64,000 nucleotides of DNA from Scylla paramamosain (Eukaryota > Arthropoda > Malacostraca > Decapoda > Portunidae), in NCBI RefSeq assembly GCF_035594125.1, contig NC_087167.1:2156001-2220000 (forward strand), read 5' to 3'. The notes beneath the pieces are model-generated. The model was given only the letters and a program-made list of their open reading frames with translations. It made no database searches and had not been told where the DNA came from. Positions 30,463-50,205 of this stretch are shown here, one piece after another (within the stretch, counting starts at the first letter, position 1; every line of letters begins with the position of its first letter). Position numbers and translations under genes: made by a program.

Positions 30463-31147
30463 TCATATCTATCACCATTATCTGCCGATAACTATCACCA
30501 TTATCTGTGTATTATGTATTGTGTACATGGTATGCATGTATGTATGTTTGGGAGTGTGGAGTGTGGAAGCATGTATGTAGTATGTACGTATGCTTGAAAT
30601 TGTGAAGTGTGAAAGTATGCATGTAATTATCGAAGTGGAAGAAATAGAGAATGTGGATTGTGAAGGTGGAAGCAAATTCTAGAAGTATAAAACATGCATG
30701 AAAAGATTTCATTTCATCTTTTTATCTTGTCACCTTATTAAATTTATTCACCTTCCTGATTTCATTACATTCATTTCACCGAAGCTGCATGACTGACGTA
30801 ATTCGTTTAACTTCATGCCACAATACCAGCCTCATATTACACTGGCTAGCGTTAGGACACAACGTTACCTCTCCCAAAAGCATTACTCGCACTTATAATA
30901 CCATTCGTGATTAAGTTCATATTCGCTGATCTTCGCATTCCTTCCCTTGACATTAATAAAGCCACGTCATAAGATTATTAGTCACCGCTGACAACACCAC
31001 TCCCGCAGCCGGTACCGCCATTAATACACCATTATCACCACCCCCTACACACTGCCTGGTCAGCGCCTCCACCACCGCCACCACCACCACCGCCACCGCC
31101 ATTTCTACCACAAAGTTACCCTTATTTAGAAGCAATCACATCGTTTG

Positions 31148-31150
<3 letters not shown>

Positions 31151-31228
<78 letters not shown>
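31151..31228. repeat. TC array
   Basis: About 39 perfect units. Confidence 0.93.
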
Positions 31229-31230
<2 letters not shown>

Positions 31231-32929
31231 GTAATGCATAGATATATTAATAGAAGAGAGTGACCTCGTTATATTTCCAAGCTTACATACAGACACATGA
31301 ATATGATAGGCAGACCATTTATATATTGAGCGTGACGTCAGCTGGGGACTAGGGCGCCATCTTAATTCCAATTTTCCGCCGTTTCTGGGCCCTCACGCAT
31401 CACGTCTTCCTTCCTTCCCCTCAATCCCTTACTCTTTTTCCGTCCCTCCAAGGCCTCAATACGTAATGATGGACGGCTCTTGCATTTACTTGTCTGACTT
31501 TAAGCGGCGCCGTGGGTTTCTATTCATCTAAGCTGCTTTGCCTCTTTCTTCAACAGATTATTTAGGAGTCTTAATCAGAGGGGATTTGGTTTAGATATTC
31601 AGATTTTTTTTTTTAACGTTACAGTTATCATGTGGTCCATTCAGTTCCTTGCTTCGTCACCCGTTTTCACTTGATGGATAATGCTGCCGTTGCTTATCGT
31701 ATAACTAAGTAAACAATGTACAAGAACACAAAGAAGGTTTTTGGAAAGAAAACGTAAGCCAGATTCTTTTTGTATTATTGAGGTAAAGTACTGAGGTAAT
31801 CTTATGTACAGGAGGATGTGTCGAAAAGTTACGGTTATTAACTTATTAAGAACATTATTTCGATCCAAAGTTGCATATCTTTAAAATGATGACACTTTCC
31901 CATAATATACCAGCTTATTTTGATGGCAAATGATAAAAAATAAAAAAAAAGGAAAAACGAGCATTGGCGCAGTTTCTAGTTCCGTCTTTCAAGGATTTCG
32001 ATATCAGCAAGAGACGAAACGCAGTCCGATTTTATCCCTGAGTAATCCCTTTGGCACGAAATAGTTTGGAGCATCGATAGTGCTGCACAGGCGACGGGGA
32101 CATGGATCAGACGCGCGATATTTTGGGTAAAGAAGGCGAACCTGTGAATTCAACTGCGACTGCGACTGTGGCCTTGAAAAAGATGAGAAAAAATGATGAA
32201 AAACTGCGGCAGAAGATGATAGTGATGTGAAAGAAGTAATATAAGTGTATGCTACGCGCTGACGAAGGATAGGCAGGCCAGGAAGATAAACTGATTGATA
32301 AGTGATAAGTGAGGAAGACCGAAGGCATTATGAGTGTCTAAAACGACAAGTATTTGTTCAGTAAATGGACGAGGAGAGATACGGAAACTCAGGCAAGGCT
32401 TTTATGTCGGATGGCGAAAAGGATGCTGAGCGATATGGGAAGATTGAGAGGAGAGAGAGCTTGTAGCCGTTAAGAAGGGAGAGGATGAGGTATATGCGTA
32501 CGTAGAAAGCGAGGTAAAAAGATTGCAGCTTATCGGAGTTTGCCAGTCGAGTTCTACGATGGTTGCGACGCTGGAAAGGAAAAATTCAACTCCCTTGCCT
32601 GTAACATTTTTTCCCCTCGCTGCAAACTTGGAAGATGCTGGAAGCGGTGGGAGGGTGGAGAGCTGGAGTGAGGGAGGGAGGGACGAGGAGGAAAGTAGTG
32701 TGGGCAATGAGGAAGTGGGGGCAACTGACGTGGCCTGACGGGAAATTTGCCGCCACCTTCACTGCCGCTAGACAAGGGAAACACTGAGTCCTTCCCTAAT
32801 GTTTCGCTGCATAGTTCAGGATGGAGTGTATTGCCGAGCGTCGCTGTCGGCGGTTGTTTTATGTGTGCGGCGCCTCAAGAGGACTGGCTCCTGGCGCTTG
32901 GATATTGAAGCTACATTGGATCTGACCGT

Positions 32930-32967
<38 letters not shown>

Positions 32968-33773
32968 GAAAGTGTTATATACTTATTTTTGTTCTTTTAT
33001 CGGAGAGAATGTGTTGTTGCGTCTGCGTTCGTAAGTGATAAAGGCAGAGAATGTTGTTTGTGTATTTATTCGTTACATACTCGTATATAGAGAGGAAGTG
33101 CTTATACATGAACTTATAGAAAAAGGTAAAAATATGATGAAGATATAGTTTTCATTTAAGAATTATTTAGGCTCCCGTTCTCCAGTATGGTGGACTGCTC
33201 TGCTCGTAGAAAACTAGTTGCCTACGAAGCGTAACTCTAGTAAATTTAAGAAGGTGCATGGTGTCACTACACTGGCTTAATGTTAATAATTTTCGCTTTG
33301 ATATTTTTTTTTCCAAGGGAGAGGGAAGAGTGTCAGCGTTTTTATAGATTTCTCTCAGTGCAAAAATACTGCAGGTCATCTATTTCTGTATTGGAGGAGA
33401 TGTTTCATGTGATTTATACACCAGGAAAAATACTGATTGTTATTACTTTTTCTCATGTGAATTTAAGGTCCTGTAGTACTTTTCAAGAGAGAACGTTGTT
33501 TATTTCTATAGTATTTTATGAAGACTGAAATGGCCGTTGGAAATGTTCATTGTGGAAAATGTATTATCAAATTAGTTCGAGACTGGAAGCCACGCTTGCA
33601 TTCCGATCGAAAGATAGAAAGCAATTGAATGTTTTGACTTTTTAACTTTCTCAAAGCAAACATATGTTTCTTTTGCATCTCAAGTAAGTGTAAAACAACT
33701 GCCGCTGGAATAGGCAGTGTACCTCGCCTCTCTTATGTACACGAGACACACATGCAGTTCATTCAGGAAAACG

Positions 33774-33774
<1 letters not shown>
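31229..33774. other. Gene-free stretch
   Basis: A short CA array is at 32934-32963. Open frames near 32400-32780 are compositional. Nothing else recognised. Confidence 0.45.

Positions 33775-33855
<81 letters not shown>
33775..33855. repeat. AC array
   Basis: About 40 perfect units. Confidence 0.93.

Positions 33856-36972
<3,117 letters not shown>

Positions 36973-37055
<83 letters not shown>
36973..37055. repeat. TC array
   Basis: About 41 perfect units; a shorter TC array follows at 37294-37327. Confidence 0.93.
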
Positions 37056-37059
<4 letters not shown>

Positions 37060-37293
37060 ACAGGACGTCCAGTTTATCATCTGTTTGTATAAAGGATATC
37101 CAGTTTATCAGCACGCGTGTATTTTTTGGATGTTATTCATATCTGCCTGCACAAAAAAGAAAAAAAAAAAAACGAATCCTTACCTGCAAAAGAGCATTTT
37201 AATCAGTGGCAACATTTTTCATGCATTCAAAACAACAAAATACAAAATAAAAGTAAAAAAAATGTGATACGACCTGAACTCGACTCTCACACA

Positions 37294-37327
<34 letters not shown>

Positions 37328-37659
37328 GAATTAGCGGGAAATTGTAATACAGCCCCTCTCAGGATGTGACGCTGTGGACAGAAGTGCAGGGGTGAGTTTC
37401 GCATTCCGCTCACTCAGCACATATAGCTTTGTCGTTCGTGTCCTCGATTAGCAGTTCAAACTTGCACAGCCATTTACTGGGTCGAGAGTCCACACGCCCC
37501 CAGCTGGCCTCACGAGTCTGCCGATTACGGGGGGGGACGCCAATTACCAGACTCATGGCGAGCCGTACCTCCCATTCTTGTTGGTTCCGGCATCAGGCGC
37601 GGCTATGACTGAGTGCCTCGCTCGTAAACCTCCTTCGCTGGCAGGTAGCATTCCCGACC
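37056..37659. other. Gene-free stretch with a GC-richer block
   Basis: 37330-37640 is of higher GC content and not repetitive. No open frame or RNA fold was recognised. Confidence 0.4.
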
Positions 37660-39080
<1,421 letters not shown>

Positions 39081-39609
39081 AGCACAATTCCGCGCCGGTA
39101 TACGAGTATTAGCGGAACGAAGATATGCCGCGTGTGTTATTTGTTGTCATGACTGTGTATTGCATCTCACTTTTATGGGCTTGTCGACATTGAGCACGGG
39201 CGTCTAGTAGTGGTGCAGGCGGCGTATACTGTGAATCGTATCATAGACACCGAGGAACGACTAAAAAATCTCGTATAATCTGACATAATCTAGATTGACG
39301 TGCGGACGTGAGATACGTTTGCGCTCATGCTGTTGTTGTTTGTTGTTGTTGTTATTGTTTTTGGGGTTGACGTACCTACACTGGTCTTACTATTTCATGT
39401 TTTGTCTTTTATTTATTTATTTTTTCTATCTTTCTAGTTCAGCTTTTTCGTGTTGGATTGACTTACATTGGCCTTTTTTTATGTTCTTTTCTTTTTTTTT
39501 TTCTTCAGTATCCTTACTCTTTCCTTTCTTGTCTTTTCTTTTTTCTTTTTTCGTCGTCTTTCTCGTGTAACCTTCCCATAAGCTGTTAAATTTATAAAGC
39601 TGTTAAATT

Positions 39610-39985
39610 TACATTCTTTAGAGAGACGTAGGTTAAGAGGGGAGCTGATAGAAGTCTTTAAGTGGTATAAGGGTTATAACAAGGGGGACGTAAGCAAAAT
39701 TCTTAGGATCAGCAACCAGGATAGAACAAAAAATAACTGATTCAAGTTTGAAAAATTTAGGTTCAGGAAAGAGGAAGAAATTTGTCCTCAAATAGAGTGG
39801 TAGGTAAGTGGAACGGACTCAGTAATCATGTTTTTTAGTGCTAGGACATTAGAGAGCTTTAAGAGAAGATTAGACGGGTTTATGGATGGGGATGATAGGT
39901 GGAAATAGGTAAGTATATTTCATACAGGGACTGCCACGTGTAAGCCTGGTCGCTTCTTGCAGCTTCTCTTATTTCTTATTTTCTT
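39610..39985 (+). mobile_element. CR1/L2-like LINE: end of RT protein plus 3' UTR, copy 3
   Basis: The plus strand translates as RRLRGELIEVFKWYKGYNKG, then SKILRISNQDRTK, a stop, FRFRKEEE, a second stop, and ESFKRRLDGFMDGDDRWK with a final stop. This arrangement (RRLRGDLI to ESFKRRLD) is typical of the C-terminal end of CR1/L2/Jockey-group proteins. The 3' UTR that follows (TATATTTCATACAGGGACTG, CTTCTTGCAGCTTCTCTTAT) matches copies 1 and 2. The internal stops make it a dead copy. Confidence 0.8.
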
Positions 39986-41111
39986 ATCTTCTCATGTTCT
40001 TATCGGATTGACTTACGGTCTCTTTACTATTTCTTATATATTTTTTCTTTTCTTTTTCTTTTATGATCTTTTGTCCTCTTGTCAGGTTTCTTTCTCTGAA
40101 CAGTTCCTTCACAGCTGCCTTATTATAACGACCTCCTTTTCCCGAATAGTCGTTCTGTCGTAGTGTAATTAATTATTACACTTCAAAAAATGTTTCTTCG
40201 ATAAATTTGTGCTTCTGTTCTTTTTAATGTCAGCCTCGCCCCTTTAACATCCAATTAACACACCCGCTGTCCTTCCCTTCACTCCTCCTCAAACTATTAG
40301 TCACTTATTACTATGGAAACTCCCCCCAGTTCACTTCTGCCTTCTGGGTTTCAGCGAGAAGAATGGTGGTCAGTTTATTAGGTATTCTGAACAAGCGCTT
40401 TCACATCTACACTCCTTCTCTTCCCGCGCGACAGGTAATCTGATTTTCTGTGTACCACCCTCACCCTTTCCTGTCTATTCAAGAGAGGTTGAGGTGATTT
40501 ATTACTCATGAATTTTACTGACGTTTCTGAGTTAAAATTTCACCCCCGCGCTAGTGTGCTGGCATACGTCTTTTAGAGCCTTGACAAATTTCACGTCATA
40601 CAGAGTCGTTCTTCTCCGCAGCACTGACTCTCCTCCCTCCCCATCATTAGTAGAAAGTACATTTTTCTTCTATTTTAAGCGAGCTTTCCATCATAAGTCA
40701 TACAGGTCTTACCTCTGCAGTATTTTCCCGACCCTCAGACTTTTCTTTCTCTTTCACCACCAAAAATACTTCAGATTTTCCCCACCACTGGTATCTTCTC
40801 GTGCCTCCTCTTTTTTCGTTTTCTCTCCCCTGACGACCTCACAAGAGTATATCCCCTCCACCTTGTTTTCTCCTCGGTGCAGAAAGCGTATGTGTGAAAT
40901 ATAAATGATCTGCCTCCCCGACCACGGAAGACTGACTCAGCGGAATTCAATTTGGTAGTTTCCAAAAGCTGAGAATGTGACAGACAAAACAGACTGAATG
41001 AAGCTGGGACAGAAGTCTCCGTATTCGAAACACGTCCTTGGGGTGAAGACAAGACTCCTGCGGCGGTCCACGCTGCCTGACTGGGGAGGAAGTGATGACA
41101 ACGCAGAGTGG

Positions 41112-41116
<5 letters not shown>
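39986..41116. other. Gene-free stretch
   Basis: No exon, RNA or mobile element recognised. Confidence 0.45.

Positions 41117-41195
<79 letters not shown>
41117..41195. repeat. AC array
   Basis: About 39 perfect units preceded by GCGC. Confidence 0.93.
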
Positions 41196-41198
<3 letters not shown>

Positions 41199-41624
41199 CA
41201 ACAAAAAGGACAGACAAACAGATAGACATGTGTTGTATACAGGTAAATACACTTGCCTCCATACAGGTATAATAACACAATAACAGAGGCCTCTACAGAC
41301 AGTAGCTATACATTTATTGCCAGTCAAAGCACACGTGTGGGCTGTAGTCAGCAAGGCATAGCAGCCTCTCACGTATCATTGGACAGCGAGATAATTCCCA
41401 TGACACAGAAAACATAATTAGCAATTAACGTACAATTGATGAAGTTAACCCGGTCGTTATGTTCAGTCAGTCGTAACACCCGTGAAATGACCGTAAATTT
41501 CCCAATAATTTGTGTCAGAGGTCAATCACTGCCGGACGATGAGGCAAGCAAAATGTGGCGGTTCGAAGCCATCACACGAGGGACGAATGGCCTGGCGTTG
41601 TGGGCGTGGCTGGGTGATGGCAGC

Positions 41625-41955
41625 ACTGGTAGCGGCGGCGAGGGTAATGTACGGGTGGAGGTGATGGAGGAGGTCAAAGTGATGGTGGGGAGTTGTTGAT
41701 GGTGAGAGTAGTATGTGGTAGTAATGAAGGTAAATGTAGAGTGGGGTTGTGTGGTGGTGGTGGTGGTGAGGGTGAGGGTGGTGTGTATGGGTGTGGTGGT
41801 GATGGGGGTAGTTAAGATGATGGTTAGCGTGGTGATGGTGGTGACGGTGGTTTGTACGGATGTGGTGGTGATAGAGGTGGTTAAGATGATGGTTGACGTG
41901 GTAATGGTGGTAACTGGTAGTGAGGGTGGTAGCGGTGAGTGACAGTGGTGGTAAC
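41625..41955. repeat. Cryptic GGT/GAT/GTG repeat region
   Basis: An imperfect, G-rich triplet run, with a repeated unit of the form GTTAAGATGATGGTT and GTGGTGATGGTGG at 41810-41925. It gives His/Thr-rich open frames on the minus strand that are not credible proteins. Confidence 0.75.
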
Positions 41956-42125
41956 ATAAGAAAATGGACTTGCATTCCTCTACCAAGACACTACTGATCA
42001 TGAAACTCTACCACAACATATAATGTAAAACAGTTGAAATAACTCTTAACTCATCTTAACCTGTAGCAATATGTGTGATCCATCTTGCTACGAGTCCCTG
42101 TTTAAATTTCAGTTGCCTACATATT

Positions 42126-43593
42126 CAACATATGGACCTGATGGGCTCCCTCCTATTGTTCTCTGAAACTGTGCCTCCTTGCTTGCACCTTGCCTAGTCT
42201 TTCAACTTTTTATCGGCATCTATCTTTCCTTCCTGCAGGAAGTTTGCCTACATTCACCCTGTTCTTAAAAAGGGTTACTGTTCTAATCCCTCAAATTATC
42301 ATACTATTGCCTTAATTTCCTGCCTGTCTAAACTTTTTGAATCTATCCTGAACAGGAAGATTCTTAAATATCTATCACTTCACAACCTTCTATCTGATCG
42401 CCAGTATGGCTTCCGTCAGGGTCGCTCTAATGGTGATCTTCTGGCTATCCTTACTGAGTCTTGTTCATCCTCTTTTAGAGATTTTGATGAAACTCTTGCT
42501 ATTGCCTTACACATATCTGAAACTTTTGATAGAGTCTGACACAAAGCTTTGATTTCCAAACTACCCTCCTACGGCTTCTATCCTTCTCTCTGTAACTTCA
42601 TCTCAAGTTTCCATTCTGACCGTTCCATTGCTGCAGTGGTAGACGGTCACTGTTCTTCTCGTAAATCTATTAACAGTATTGTTACTCAGGGTTTTGTCCT
42701 GTCACCCACTCTTCCTTTTATTCATCAATGATCTAAACCAAACGCTTGTCCTATCTACTCTTACGCTGATGATACCACCTGCACTTTTCCACGTCTTTTA
42801 ATAGACGCCCAATCCTTATGAAGTAAACAGTTTACGCAGGGAAGCCACTGAACGCCTGGCTTCTGATCTTTCTGAAATTTCTTATTGGGGCAGAGCAAGC
42901 TCAGTATTGTTCACTTTGTCAAAAACTCAATTCCTCCATCTGTCAACTTGACACAACCTTCCAGACAACTGTCCCCTCTTCTTCAGTGGCACTCAGCTGT
43001 TCCCCGCTTCTCCACTGAACATGCTCGGTCTGTCATTTACTGATAATCTAAACCGGAAATTTCACATCTCATCTCTAGCTAAAACAGCTTCTATGAAATT
43101 AGGTGTTCCTAGTCGTCTCGCCTTTTGAATTGTCTCCGGCAGCTTTTTTTCACTCCACCAGCTGCTAACTCTGTGCAGGGGCCTTATCCGTCCATGTATG
43201 GAGTGTGCTTCACATGTGTCTACATCTTCTACCGCTATTTTCATGCTAACTGCTCTTCTGATCTTAATAACTGCATTCCTCCCCTCCTTTCGTGACCTCG
43301 CTACACAAGACTCTTCTTTCTCTCATCCCTATTCTGTCCGCCTCTGTAATGCAAGAGTTAACCGGTTTTCTCAATTATTCATTCCTTTCAGTGGTAAGCT
43401 CTGGAACTCCTTGCTTGCTTCTGTATTTCCTCCTTCCTATGACTTAAACTCCTTCATGAGGGAGGTTTCAAGACACTTATCCTTTAATTCTTTATGATTC
43501 TTTTGACATTTCTTTTGGGACTGGCACCTCAGTGGGATTTTTTTTTCTGCCCTTTTGTTTCCCTTGGCCAGTGACCCCCTTACGTATAAAGAA

Positions 43594-43600
<7 letters not shown>
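42126..43600 (+). mobile_element. Non-LTR (LINE) reverse transcriptase remnant, copy 2
   Basis: Same family as the copy at 11323-12409, more decayed but reaching the true 3' end. Recognisable parts: GPDGLPPIVL near 42135, LISCLSKLFESILNRKILKYL near 42310-42375, QYGFRQGRS near 42402, the equivalent of KLPSYGFYPSL near 42560, a YADD-equivalent near 42760, TASMKLGV near 43090, RPCMECASHV near 43190 and the C-terminal SGKLWNSLL near 43390. Many stops, frameshifts and at least one internal deletion are present. The 3' end (TTGGCCAGTGACC, then an A-rich tail) abuts an AC array. Confidence 0.85.

Positions 43601-43628
<28 letters not shown>
43599..43628. repeat. AC array at the LINE 3' end
   Basis: About 15 units directly following the A-rich tail of LINE copy 2. 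Confidence 0.88.
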
Positions 43629-43630
<2 letters not shown>

Positions 43631-44163
43631 AATAAACGTGCAAGATGTGGTGATAATGATAATGGTGGTGAGAACGAGGCAAGAGGGAGAGGCGGAGGGT
43701 GGAGGATGCGGGGCGGTGGTAGGGGCACGGGGACTGGGCGGCGGGGAGAGACGCTAAGTCGTGGTAATTACGTAGATAATGATGATGAAGCCAATGCTGC
43801 TCCCTGCGTACTTCGTGTGTTCAGCTTTTCTCTTACGTTCAGGAGCCGGTCTTTGTTGTGTCACTAATAGCTACAGCTGTTACTTAGGAGAGTGTTTGAA
43901 ATCAGAACGACTATTTTTATTGATAGTGCCTCAGTGTTGCTCAGTTAAGTAATTAAGTAGATGCATGGGGGTTAAAGATGAATATACACACGTCTATTTT
44001 TTATTTGGAACAGGTGAGGAAAAGGAGTACGTAGAAGGGAGTCTAAATTTTATTTCAGCGGGACACAATTAATTAAGAAAGAAGGGGAACAGGTGTTGCT
44101 AGAAATTGTATTATATGCGCTTATACAATATATGTATAGGTTTTCGGCGCTCTAGAGATGGTA

Positions 44164-44172
44164 ACACACACA

Positions 44173-44218
<46 letters not shown>
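44164..44218. repeat. CA array with one interruption
   Basis: CA units with a TA substitution near 44180. Confidence 0.9.
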
Positions 44219-44220
<2 letters not shown>

Positions 44221-44658
44221 AATTGCTATTTAGTCATAGTTATCTTTTGTGTTAATTTCTTAGATGACAAGTAAATAATCGTTTTGTAAATTGTGATCAG
44301 CAGGAAAATATATATTGTTTATTTATTTAATTGCTTGTTTATTATTATTGCCGGAGTACAAACACTTCTAAAGTCAAATATTTTCCGTAGAGTATTGACA
44401 TGTATAGTCCTTGTGAACCTGTGCACTAGGGGCTCTCAAACTTGAAAATATGTAACTTGAGGTTTAAGTGTGATGCGGGGCCATGCACTGATGCAAATAT
44501 TAATACTTCTTTCTAACGCTGCTCGTCACGAAGCCTCGTCAGTACACACGAACTGCACTGCTAATTATTAATGATAAACACTAATTGCTCAGAAATGCAC
44601 ATGAGTTGCTTCGTCAATTAGCCATTGATTATAATTCAGAAATCCGCCACTAGACGGC

Positions 44659-45597
44659 AATCTAGGTGACTAAGCTAGTTCGCAGATTTACTTAGTTCGC
44701 GACGTTACCCATTCCATTAATACCTATCACATTTAGGCAATGGGATCACCTCTCTGACGGATAAGTCACAATGTAACAAAATTTTACTTTTGTCTTGTCC
44801 TTGGCCCCAAACCATGGGTCTCATGAAACAGTTTGTTACAGCTCTTGACAAAGAGTCTGCTGCCTTCAAATACTTTCAAAACTTCTTTCCTAAGCTTTCA
44901 GAGGCAAAGGTGAAAGCTGATATCTTCACTGGACCACAGGTAAGGAAAATTATGGAGTACTCAGAATTTCTACAGAAGCTCACAGAAAAGGAGAATGGGA
45001 GAGTTTCATTGCTGTAGTACAGGACTTTCTTGGCAACAACAAGGCTGATAACTATATGGAACTGGTTAAAGCTTCAATGAAAAGCTATGGTGAGACAGGC
45101 TGCAGAATGTCCTTGAAGGTCCGTATCCTAGATGCTCACCTCGGCAACTTTAAGGAGAATATGGGAGCATATTCAGAGAAACAAGGAGAGCGCTTCCACC
45201 AAGATATAGTGAACTTTGAACTGATATATCAGGGATCCTCCAATGAAAACATGTTGGGAGACTACATTTGGGGGCTCATACGTGAAAGTAATTTGTTATA
45301 TTCACGCAAATGAAGAAAAACTTTATTTTTAATTAAAAAAATTAGTTTCATAAGTTTTGAAATAAATTTTTGTTATTTGGATTTTTTTTTTGTTTTCTGT
45401 CCAAAAATGGTAAAAATGGTGAAATTTAACTATTTTGGGGCAAAAATAATTCTAAAACCAACAAAACTAAAGTTTGACAGGAATAATGGACATTTTCTAT
45501 TATTTTGCAATAAAAAAAGTTGGAAAGTAAAACTTGCTTGTCAAAGACTAAAATCGTGTTACATAGTGTAATTAATTAACTGCGAACTTCCTAGATT
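44659..45597 (+). mobile_element. Putative element with short inverted ends around a frameshifted ORF
   Basis: AATCTAGG (44659-44666) and AGTTCGCAG (44677-44685) on the left recur inverted on the right as CTGCGAACT (45580-45588) and CCTAGATT (45590-45597). Inside lies the broken ORF described separately, followed by AT-rich DNA. The shared inverted blocks suggest a DNA-transposon-like unit of about 0.94 kb. The target-site duplication is not resolved. Confidence 0.5.
44811..45313 (+). pseudogene. Frameshifted copy of a repeated arthropod ORF
   Basis: Two plus-strand frames join at one shift near 44990-45005. The first reads GLMKQFVTALDKES, FKYFQNFFPKLSEAKVKAD; the second reads ESFIAVVQDFLGNNKADNY, MSLKVRILDAHLGNFKENMG and ERFHQDIVNFE, ending in a stop at 45313. 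I recall closely similar uncharacterised proteins present in many copies in arthropod genomes, often near mobile elements. That memory is not verified, and no catalytic motif is visible. The reading was broken by one indel; otherwise the frame is well kept, so the copy is not very old. Confidence 0.6.
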
Positions 45598-46201
45598 TCC
45601 ACAGCAGATCGAAAGTTAAGACGTCATCACGCCAGCCTTAGTGGTGAGTGGTGGGGAGGTCAAGAATAGCAACACAAAGAGGACTACTGACTATTTATAG
45701 TTTACAAGAATGCACGCCCACCATCTTTTCATGAAGCACTGCTGAACACATTACCTCAACAATAAGAAATCGCTCTAATTATATGGTGGAGACGGTAACA
45801 CAGCGATACTGAAGTGACAGGACCCTCAAGGTATACTACTCTTTACAAGTCTGGCTCAGGTGGAATTTAGTGGATCTCGACTTCAGCACTACACTATAAG
45901 ACTACACAGGACGGAAGTTGCGGCAATTGATTCCGGCTCTGCGAGAACCACCACATCCACTACATCTTCACCACATCCCCTGGCTTACCCAGCGGAAGTA
46001 AATGGTCAGCGAACTCTACATCCTCACAACATCCTGCAGCTGTCGAGGGCTGGGGAGAGCAGTCACCTACTTAACTTAATTAATTCACGAACACTTTTAT
46101 TTGTTATTTTTCAGAACCCTCACGAGAAAGTCAAACATCACAGGTTATGTCGGGACGAAATTTGTTTGTTCTTTGTCAGGACTTTCGTATGTGTTGTCAG
46201 A

Positions 46202-46204
<3 letters not shown>
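45598..46204. other. Gene-free stretch
   Basis: No gene, RNA or mobile element recognised. Confidence 0.45.
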
Positions 46205-46288
<84 letters not shown>

Positions 46289-46305
46289 GTGTGTGTGTGT
46301 GTGTG
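46205..46305. repeat. GT array
   Basis: About 50 units with one GC interruption. Confidence 0.93.
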
Positions 46306-46525
46306 ATGTCTTTGTGATGGCTGCGTGCTACCTTTGTGGTATCCGTGTAGCGCCTTTGTAATTCCTCTTTAATGTACATGTAATACTCTTGATCTTCTAG
46401 CAACGCCTCGCTGCCTTGGTCCTCAGCCTCCTCTGGTGGTTAATACAAAGCCTTCATAACAGTATTTACGTTCACGAATGACCAACCAAATTAATAATAA
46501 ACAAAATCAGAACTGTGCATGGATA

Positions 46526-46527
<2 letters not shown>

Positions 46528-46606
<79 letters not shown>
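46528..46606. repeat. AC array
   Basis: About 39 perfect units; a 23-base A-run lies at about 46776-46798. Confidence 0.93.
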
Positions 46607-49119
<2,513 letters not shown>

Positions 49120-49191
<72 letters not shown>

Positions 49192-49379
49192 CTTCTCATT
49201 GTCCTTGCATTGCAGTATTTCCTCCTCCTCCTCCTCCTCCTCGACCTCCTCCTCCTCCTCCTCCTCCTCCTCCTCCTCCTCCTCCTCCTCCTCCTCCTCC
49301 TCCTCCTCATTATCATGGAGTGTATTGTTGCCTCGAATCGCATTCTCCTAAAGCCTCATGGCGCGTGATTGGTGGTTTG

Positions 49380-49427
<48 letters not shown>
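49120..49427. repeat. Cluster: CT array, TCC array, GT array
   Basis: CT 49120-49188, CCT/TCC 49220-49308 with one GAC interruption, GT 49382-49427. Three different perfect arrays within 310 bp. Confidence 0.93.
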
Positions 49428-49430
<3 letters not shown>

Positions 49431-50205
49431 TGAGTGAGGGATGAATATTTATCAGCTGTTTATGTGCATGAATATAATATATGGTATGAAAGATTTATGT
49501 ATGTAACACTAACAAACACTAACACTTATTATTTCCATACTAGTCCATTGTCACACCAGTACTATTTCCCTTTTCTTTTTCCTTACCTCTTCTCCCTCCT
49601 TGCTTCCTTCCTTGCATACTCCTTCCTCTCATCCGTTCCCACACAGCTTCCCTCGTTCCTTCATCCCCACCCCCTCCTCCCTCACTCCATCTTCCCACCA
49701 CACTGCTCCACCTCGTCCTCTTTTCCTTCCTCTCCGGGAAAATTAGACATCCCAATTTTGCCACCGCCACCGCTGCTTTGCATAAATCACCCCTCCGCTC
49801 CATCTTTTACGGCATACAAAATCAATTTATTGAAAAGAATCAAATCACTCCGCACGTGTGCCTTGGATAACTGTATAAATGTAGTTTACGGTTAAAATAA
49901 GACCGAAAGCCAAAGATTTAAGTATTACTACGAGGGAAAATATGAAGAGGCAGAAGCAGTTAAGTCAGTGTGGGGAGAGTGAGCGCTTCCTGTTAGCCGG
50001 CAGGACTACACGAGGCCTGAGGGACACACGGAGGCTTAGCTCGGCCCGTCATGCTCCGCCGCTCTAAAGTAAGCTGAGTGCATAAAACAGCGTTACTAAC
50101 TTCTCTGAGAGCCTTCACCGCCAACACACTCCCTGGTATTAACTCCCTAAGTACTTAATGTATAAAATTTGGGCTCCACAAAGCGCTTTCCTCGCTGCCG
50201 CCACT

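Larger units (their letters stand above)
28768..31150. other. Gene-free stretch with two CR1-like fragments
   Basis: Besides the fragments listed separately, it holds a TATG array (30247-30300), scattered GTAT repeats to 30620 and an interrupted CAC/GCC run at 31040-31105. No gene supported. Confidence 0.45.

Noticed and set aside
41522..42001. His- and Thr-rich minus-strand frames
   Set aside because: Translations of a degenerate GGT/GAT repeat; no unique sequence.
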